DNA of 64,000 bases, taken from positions 1 through 64,000 of the forward strand of contig BRON01000021.1 in assembly GCA_024345305.1 (NCBI GenBank), given 5' to 3'. Origin of the DNA: Mrakia gelida (Eukaryota; Basidiomycota; Tremellomycetes; Cystofilobasidiales; Mrakiaceae). The notes under the pieces were generated by a model that saw only the letters and a program-made list of their open reading frames with translations, made no database searches and was not told the origin of the DNA. Shown here one piece after another: positions 57,710 through 64,000 of this stretch (position 1 is the first letter of the stretch; the number at the start of each line of letters is the position of its first letter). The translations under genes and the position numbers were made by a program.

Positions 57710-58890
57710 CTACTCTGCTGCCTCCTCAACGACCGCGATCTCGACCCTCCCTCGTTGCTCCACCTCCAGCTTCGTCAGCTCTTCCTTCCACCCTTTTTCC
57801 TCCGCCTTCGATACCACAATCTTCGTCCTGTCCCCAGATATCTCAAACACCCCCATCCCTCGAAGAACCCCAGCGAAAGCCTCGTCCTGCGCTCTGGCTC
57901 TCCCTCGCGTCGAAGATCAACTCGAAAGCTCCTCCGCTTCGAATGGAAGGCGAATTTTGAAGGATGAAGTGACGCTCCGTTCCGAGGAAAGGTCCGAGTC
58001 GTTCCGTGCTGCCGGAGAGCGTGAGAGAACGGAACCTGCTTCCCCAAGCGACGAGGGTTCGAGTCCAGTCCTTTGGGGTTGCAACCAGACGCGTTGGGGA
58101 GGTTCCGCGGCCGATGCGGACCTTGGTGGGAGAGAGGTGAGGTAGGATGAATAGGAGAAGGGACGTGAGAGCGCAGTAGTAGAAGACGTTCGTCGATGGA
58201 GATGGGAGGAGGGAGAGCCGGTCAAGAGAGATGGGGGAAACGCCGAGGAGGCGAGGAGGGAGGGAGATGCCTGATTTCTCGACGAGATGGGGGACCAGGG
58301 CGTTGGTGCATATGTAGAGATGGAGGGTGAGGTTCTGTACTTGAGAGAGCGAGAGGTGAGGGATGATACGAGAGCGAGGTTTGAGCTTCGTCTGTAGGGA
58401 GAAGGTGATGAGGAGGGGAAGGGACGATGGTCAGCTCGTTCGTCTTTTCCCCCCTCCTTCTTCATCCCTTGCTTCGAAACTCACTCCGCAAAAGAAGCTG
58501 ACTATCCCTCGAGCTGACTTTATCACTGCGTGCCTATAGAGTTCCTCGCTGGCCTCCTCCAAGCATCCGGACGAGACGAGGCAGAACGAGGCGAGAGATC
58601 GAGGGGAGGTCGCCGTTGAGTTCGGCGAGGATGAGTTTGACGATATCGAGAGGGAAGAAGGATCGAAGGGAGGAGTTCTGAAAAAAAAAAAAAAGAGAGG
58701 GAGAGGTAGAGGTCAGGCTGCTGGGTCGAGAACGAGAGAAGTAGGGCGGCGTGTGTGTGGAGGGAAGGGAGGAAAAAGGGAGGAGAGGGAGGAAGGAGAG
58801 ACTCGAGCTCACCATGGGTTGATCTGCGTGCTGCTGCTGTTCCTCCTCCGGCTGCTCTCGGGCGATGAGGTTTCGATTCCTAAGAGGCAT
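57710..58890 (-). CDS. F-box-like protein with apparent frame breaks
   Basis: The start ATG at 58890 opens MPLRNRNLIAREQPEEEQQQ; after an intron (about 58812-58681, containing a 14-base A run on the plus strand) comes FFPLDIVKLILAELNGDLPS. This is an F-box-like helix pair, completed by SLASFCLVSSGCLEEASEEL plus YRHAV in another frame. After a second intron a Leu-rich region follows (QVQNLTLHLYICTNALVPHL, KDWTRTLVAWGSRFRSLTLS). The end GVFEISGDRTKIVVSKAEEK to VEEAAE (stop 57710) lies in yet another frame after AFELIFDAR near 57915. Two single-base frame changes are therefore needed, near 58605 and near 57915. F-box proteins bring substrates to SCF ubiquitin ligases. Pseudogene or sequence error cannot be told apart. 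Confidence 0.5.
58681..58694. repeat. Poly-A run of 14 in an intron
   Basis: Lies right at the intron acceptor side of the minus-strand F-box-like gene, where it forms a T14 polypyrimidine tract just before TTCAG. Confidence 0.9.
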
Positions 58891-59168
58891 GGCGGCGCGG
58901 TTCAGAGGGGCGAAGGTGGATCAGAAGGTTTGCGAAGGGGGGAGAGGGGAAGGTCGTTGGCAGCCGCAGGAAGGGAAGGAAGGCTCGAGCTCAACTTTCG
59001 ACCTTCGAAGCTTCGTCTTCGTCTCCGCAAGCCTCGATCTTCCTCCAGATCCACTTTTACAACCCACGCTTACTCGTAGCCTCCAATCATCACGACTGGA
59101 CTCTTCTTCATCTCAGGATCCCACTCGTACCGAAATCAACCTCCTTTGACGCTTCAATCCTCCTCGCA

Positions 59169-60118
59169 ATGGAAGCTCCTCCTCCCTCGCTCCTTCCCTC
59201 TTCCCTCCCTATCACATCCCCTGTCCTCGACTTCTCCTCCCTCAAAGTCAGCTCGGATGCCAGCCAACTACGCCTTCGACCCTTTCCCTTCCTCGCCGAC
59301 GAGCTCAAGAAGGAGATCCTTCGCTTGTGCGATCCCTCGACGCTCGCGAAGACCTCGCTCGTTGGCTTGGCCTTCCTCGAGCTCTCGACTCCGTTTCTCT
59401 ACTACGAGGTCGAGACTCGCGGCTGCGAGCAGGCCTCTCTTCCCATCAGACCAAGGGTGAGTGTCGACTGTGTCTTCCCAGCCTGGTCACCTTGCCGTCC
59501 TGAAATTCCTTATCTCCTCCCACTCTTATCTTCGCCAGACCCTCCCTTCCCTCCTCCCCTCCTCCACCGGCTCCAGCCTTCCTCCAATCCGTATCCTTCA
59601 CGTCACATAAGTCACAGGCGACTCGTACGATGGCCTCCTCTCCATCCTCATCCAACCAGCCCTTCTTCGCCTGCGCCGACTCGTCCTCCGGCTCAACATC
59701 GAGCCCCTCGCTCTCCGAACCCTCTACAGGCTCTACTATTCCAATCATCTCGTCGTCCAAGCACCTCTCGGAGAGACACCAAGTTCATCAATCTCGACGA
59801 CGCCTTCTGGAGTCGGCTGCAAACCATCAAGTTCGTCGGACCGGCGTGTGTGGGATTCAGGAAGCTCAGAAAGCTCGCGACCATCAACTTCCCTCGACTT
59901 CGACTGGTCAGGTACCATCTTTTGGACCTCGGACGACTGCGAGCGGTAGACTGGATGCAGCCTGTGATCGTGGATCTTGCTGCTCCTCTTCCAGAGGTGG
60001 TGCAGGTGGTGGTGCTCGTCAGCTGGAAGTGGAGAGGAAGTTGTTTCGCGCGCTTTTGGAGTATAGCGTCGATGCCGGGATGAAAGGTCAGATTGAGGTC
60101 AAGGTACGAGCTTCGTGA
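59169..60118 (+). CDS. F-box-like protein, divergent partner of the 57.7-58.9 kb gene
   Basis: It starts MEAPPPSLLPSSLPITSPVL. At residues about 38-75, FPFLADELKKEILRLCDPST, LAKTSLVGLAFLELSTPFL and YYEVE make an F-box-like pattern. An intron follows near 59457 (donor GTGAGT). Later exons read SYDGLLSILIQPALLRLRRL, then KFINLDDAFWSRLQTIKF and LRKLATINFPRLRLVRYHLL, as in Leu-rich F-box proteins of basidiomycetes. The probable end VERKLFRALLEYSVDAGMKG (stop about 60116) is in a different frame from the preceding exon, so an unseen intron or a frame break lies near 60000. It shares a 278-bp divergent promoter region with its minus-strand neighbour. Confidence 0.55.
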
Positions 60119-60711
60119 AACGTAAGTGCGACCCCTTGTCCGTCTTTTTCGTTTTCGCTCTCGCTCTCGCTCGCCGTCGAGACCTCGCTGCTTGCCGTAT
60201 CTGACGCGTCGACCTTTTTTTCCCCTTTCCTTCTAGGCACCAACGCCTTGCTCCTTAGCTCATCCCTCGCTCCTGGATCAGCCAAACCTTGAGCTTGTCT
60301 CTTGCCCGTTCCCTCGCCCAGACGTTCGCCCCTCTCTCTTCCTCTCCCTCGATTCGACGTCGACGAGACCCGAACGCTGACCTCGCTTCCTCTCTTCTCT
60401 CCTCAGTTTGACTCGTTAGCCGTAGTCGGATATGGCAATGAATCTAATCTCGCCCAATTCTCCTTCTTTCTCTCGACCGAAAAGATCTAGAAACGACCTT
60501 CGCTCGCGCGAGATCAAGACGAGGCGCGACGCCTCGTCCTCCCCCCCTCTTCCTCAGCGGCCTCAACCCCCCTCGCCCTCTCTTTCTCTCCTCCCACACA
60601 GACCTTTTCTCGTAACGTTAGCCTCATCAGAGGTCTCATCAGGATTCGATGCCTTGCACCACCGCCATCGAGCCTCCGTCCTTAGACACACGCCCGATCT
60701 CAGTGAGTCTC
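60119..60711. other. Pyrimidine-rich region upstream of the RidA-like remnant
   Basis: Splice-like sites are frequent, but no N-terminal RidA motif (such as the GPYSQA region) could be found in any frame. A GACGCGTC word lies at 60203-60210. No feature can be supported. Confidence 0.35.
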
Positions 60712-61099
60712 GATGCGTCTGCCCTTCCTCCTCGCTTTCGTTTCGCAGCGTCGTCCTCAAAAACATGCAAGGCCTCAGAAGTCCTCAACTCCATCTACGC
60801 TAAGGTTCGCGGAACTCATGTCCCCTTGACATCTCGTCTTGCGAGGCTCAAACTGACTGACGGTGCTCGTTCGTTTCGCTCGTCTCCGCCAGTTCTTCGG
60901 CACCATCACGCCTGCTAGATCGTACATCGGAGTCGCTAGGCTGCCCCTTGATGTGCTGGTTGAGGTCGAGGTTCGTTGTTGCTTCACTTCTAGAAAAGGG
61001 AGGCTTCGGAGGGAGGAGAGAGGAGGGACGCGACGAGCAGATGATGCCGACCTGACCGATTTTTGGTTCGGTTTGGCAGCCGCTGTTGCGAACGACTGA
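60712..61099 (+). pseudogene. RidA/YjgF/UK114-like remnant
   Basis: An exon ending at 60804 contains VVLKNMQGL and, one base out of frame, EVLNSIYAK. After an intron (60805-60892, donor GTTCGC) comes FFGTITPARSYIGVARLPLD, VLVEVE (60893-60970), the hallmark C-terminal part of RidA enamine/imine deaminases including the substrate-binding Arg of PARS. A last small exon at about 61080-61099 gives AVAND only if the phase is shifted by one base. Reading through therefore needs two one-base corrections, and the N-terminus is not found. A decayed copy is the simplest view; base-calling errors are the alternative. Confidence 0.45.
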
Positions 61100-61753
61100 C
61101 TAAGGGACAGCGAAATCTGGTTGGATGATACATGCTGCTACGGTGACCTTGCGGCTGAAAGAGAGAGGGCAAAGAACGAAGCTCGCTCCGAGCCCGAGTC
61201 GCTGCTTTTGCGTGAACTGAGCTGACCCGCGACGCGTCTCTTTTCTTCCTTCGCTTACCGCTGCGGCGAATCCAACTGTATGCACGCATAGGCTTTGGAA
61301 CCCCGTCGCCGCCATGGACCACCCGCCGAGGATGAGCGTGGATCGATTCTGGAAAGAAGAGACTCGGAAGTGCGATCGCGTCGCTGCAAAGTCGCGGGAA
61401 CATTCGCGAGCAGACCGACGATATGCGGCGGCTCTACTCGGAACTAGACGTGTGAGGAGGTTCAAACAGTAGAGAAACAGGATGTCTAGATGAAAGCTCT
61501 GCAGCCTACGAAAAAAAAGAGGAAAAGCGTCGCGTCGATCTCGCGGGGACCTCAGCTTCAATCGAAGCGCTGATTGTTCAAGGCATCGAATAAGACTATG
61601 TACAAATGAGCCTAGATGCTCATGAGCGTCCTCGACTGGCGTCCTGACTGAAAAGGAAACGAGAACGAAAGAAAGAGTCAGGTCGACGCGTCTCGTCCCT
61701 CGCTTCGCCTCGTCGCTCAAGGAAAAGCGATGCGCCTTCTTCACTGACCTTGT
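61100..61753. other. Intergenic region between convergent genes
   Basis: Two GACGCGTC words (61231-61238, 61685-61692) are present. A minus-strand open stretch without a recognisable motif spans part of it. No gene is called. Confidence 0.4.
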
Positions 61754-63593
61754 CTAGTAGTTATTGAACGTCCCCGGCACGACATACAACCTCACATCCC
61801 CCTTATCAGCGTTCATCCTCACCATTCCCTTCCCATCCGCCTCAACCCTATTCTGAGTAAGCTTATCCTTCAACTTCTTCTGCACCCTCCCATCCGTAGC
61901 TGACCCTCCTCCCCAATACGTGAACACCCCACCCCAACTATCCAACTCCTTCCGAACAGTCGGCAACCCTCCATTCGTTGCCAGTTCAAACGCGCCGTTG
62001 TACGAGTCGAAAGGGAAGAAGATGTCCGTTCCTCCTCCCTGCGACGTCGAGTTGAGGTTGACGCCCCCCGGTGAAGAGACGTAGGATCCAGAGGTAGCGA
62101 AGGAAGTGATGTTGGCTGTTATATTTCCGTTGGTGGTGATGAGGGTGAGGTTGTAAGCGGAGGAAGGGGAGGGGAGGGTTGAGGGCGGAGTGAAGGTGAG
62201 GTTGGAGACGTGGATGGTTCCGTGCGAGAGGAGGGTACCGGAGGCGAGGGAGTAGGAGCCGGAGATGGATCGGCTGGCGTAGATGGAGAGGGAGGGTGAG
62301 AAGAGGGGCTGGTGGGAAAGGAAGGGAAGAGGGGAAGGGTGAGTTGGAGGCGAAGGAAGGTAGGGTTTGCGACGCGTCTCGATTGAAGTCGAAGAACTCA
62401 CAGATCTGGTAGCGATGGAACCTGAACCAAGTCGAACGTCGACGGAATCGAAGGTAGCGTTCTTGAGATCTTGAACTTCGAGGTCTCCGTTGGCTGTGGA
62501 GACGTCGAGATGGCGAGCGGAGAACGTCGGAGGGACGAAGATCGTGACGGTGAACAGCATCGACGAGTCGAGCCATAAATCAGGTTGTGAGGCGATGGGG
62601 AAGACGCTCGAGACTCCGAAAGTATCCTTTCCAACCGTCTGCAAGGGAGGAAAGAGCAAGGGTCAGCCCAGAGGAGCAAAAGCGACGCTTGACGCGAAAA
62701 CAAATTCGAGCTCACCTTCATCGCGAGTCCGACCGCGCTATCCCCATCGGAGCTCTCCACCTTGTACCCATACGACCCTCCCACAGCCTGAGAAAGCTGA
62801 TCCGTTCCCCACTGCTTCCTGGCATCTTGATTCCCCCCCGAAGAGACCTTCCAGAACGCGTCGACCCTCGCACCCCAATCCGTTGAGTTGTCGGACGAGG
62901 AAGCAAAGACGATGTCCGTCGAGCGCTGTCCGAAGATCTTGACGAAGTAGGAGGACGATGAGATGGGCGTGGGGATCTTGAGGAGCTGAGAGGAGGAGGT
63001 GAGGATGGTTGCGTCGAGGGTGTTATTGAAGGAGGAGTTGGAGACCGTCGGAGAGGAGAAGGCGAAGGAGGTGAGGAGGTCGCCGTCGGAGGAGATGAGC
63101 GAGGTGAAGATCTGGCGTTGAGGTTAAAGAAGAAATGAGAAGACGGTCAGATTTCCTGTACCAAGAGGAACAGCGAGGAACCAAACAAACTAACAGTGGG
63201 CTCGACCATGTACCTCGCCGCACTCAAATCAGCGGGGTTGTTCAACTTCGATTCCTGCGCTCGATGAACTCCATACCAGATCATCGTAGCCACCAGAGCG
63301 ACGAGAGCTAGTATCACCGCTCCGAAAGTCATCTTCGCTCTCTCGGAAAACCTCCCGACCTGCCACCAACGAGGACGAGGCTTGAGAGCTGAGCCTTCGA
63401 CGTCCGAGCTCACGAGCGGATTCGAGGGACGTGCTGGAGGGTCGTCGTAGGCGTGTCGGTCGTAGGGTGGGAGGGAATCTTCCAGGGACTGTCTGTCGGG
63501 TAGGGTTGGCTTCGAGATTGACATGGTAGGAGTCGGGATGATGGTTGGGAGGACAAAGGAGGAAGAGGAGAGAGGAAGGGTTGTTTTCGACAT
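61754..63593 (-). CDS. Type II membrane protein with adhesin-like (DUF4097-style) ectodomain
   Basis: Four exons (63593-63195, 63111-62716, 62638-62402, 62308-61754) make an exact 528-codon frame. The N-terminal about 90 residues are Pro-rich and cytosolic, then KMTFGAVILALVALVATMIW is a signal-anchor helix. The ectodomain is rich in Ser, Thr, Asn and beta-type repeats (LDVSTANGDLEVQDLKNATF, LITTNGNITANITSFATSGS), like the beta-helical DUF4097 putative adhesins, with several N-glycosylation sites. It ends GTFNNY. An ATG at 63524 is an alternative start 23 codons in. Function is unknown; a surface or endomembrane location is inferred from topology. Confidence 0.75.
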
Positions 63594-64000
63594 CGACGCC
63601 CAGGGATTTGAAGCTTTGAAGACAGGGTTGTCACCTGTTGAACCTTCTACTGATAACGACTCGGGGCCTTTTCGGTTCCTACAGTTCGTGACGGTCGATT
63701 TTTCACGAGGAGGTCAGCGAAGCGCGCAGGAGGGAGCATCGAGGAGGGCGGAGAAAGGGAGGAAGGATCGAGGAGGAAGGAGATGAAAAGGAGGACGAAG
63801 GCGGGTGTCGCTGGGCCTGCTGAGAGTTGGTTCATTGATAGACGGAGGATCGGATAGTCGAGGAAGCTGCTAGGGATATAGTGGCGAGTTGATAGGATGT
63901 CTAGGCCCGATTGGAAGGTTTGTCGAGATGCTAAAGCTGGCGCGTGAGAAGGAAGGGAGGCGACGGTGAGCTCTCGAATCTCGTTTCATTTGAGCCCACC
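63594..64000. other. Upstream flank to window end, no gene recognised
   Basis: Probable promoter of the minus-strand membrane protein. The last bases (GGTGAGCTC..., pyrimidine tract) resemble intron signals, so another gene may begin beyond the window. Nothing is assigned. Confidence 0.4.

Noticed and set aside
58040..58085. tRNA B-box-like GGGTTCGAGTCC
   Set aside because: No A-box, acceptor stem or anticodon arm can be folded around it, and it lies inside the coding part of the F-box-like gene.
1..64000. CRISPR arrays, bacterial operons, rRNA genes, plasmid or phage features
   Set aside because: None were seen, and the sequence is plainly eukaryotic with spliced genes and a telomere.

Overview
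This window is one end of a fungal chromosome. It opens with an exact CCCTAA array (TTAGGG on the G-rich strand) and runs inward through a repeat-rich subtelomere into ordinary gene territory. The host genes are dense in short introns (mostly about 50-120 bases, with GTRNGT-type donors and CTGAC/CTCAC-like branch sites) and use C-ending codons. The protein families present (a C2H2-plus-RecQ telomere-linked helicase, a copper-fist regulator of the Cuf1 type, a chromodomain Ty3 element) fit a basidiomycete, most likely a red-yeast-like Pucciniomycotina. That placement is an inference; no rRNA or marker gene is present.

Layout. 1-2.9 kb: telomere, a nearly G-free zone, a 330-bp tandem repeat, and the broken 5' end of a second helicase copy. 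3.0-11.0 kb (minus): a large intron-rich telomere-linked RecQ-like helicase. 11-12.3 kb: nested palindromes and a leftover copia LTR. 13.2-22.2 kb: host genes for a Pmp3-like membrane proteolipid, a cyclin-D1-binding-protein-like protein, a CFEM-like membrane protein and a Ser/Thr-rich single-pass membrane protein. 22.5-37.1 kb: nested retroelements. A decayed Ty3 copy (G1) carries a 121-bp mini LTR and abuts an L1-like LINE. The LINE is split by a fresh Ty3 chromovirus (G2, identical 356-bp LTRs, CTCAC target duplication) and cut off by a copia element (C2), which is itself cut by a Ty3-type LTR.

37.2-45.5 kb: a group with a copper theme, made of a nine-exon multicopper oxidase (minus), a broken fragment of a copper-transporting P-type ATPase metal-binding domain (plus), and a copper-fist transcription factor with four micro-exons (plus). 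45.7-54.1 kb: a Ty3-type LTR, copia fragments, and a nearly complete copia element (C1, minus) lacking RNase H. 54.2-63.6 kb: host genes again, namely a BCAS3-like protein whose 5' end abuts copia debris, a divergent pair of F-box-like genes, a decayed RidA-like gene and a type II membrane protein.

Intron structures were worked out by hand. For the Pmp3-like, multicopper oxidase, copper-fist and type II membrane genes the exons sum to clean open frames (309, 630, 1003 and 528 codons). Other gene models are approximate at their ends, as stated in each entry.
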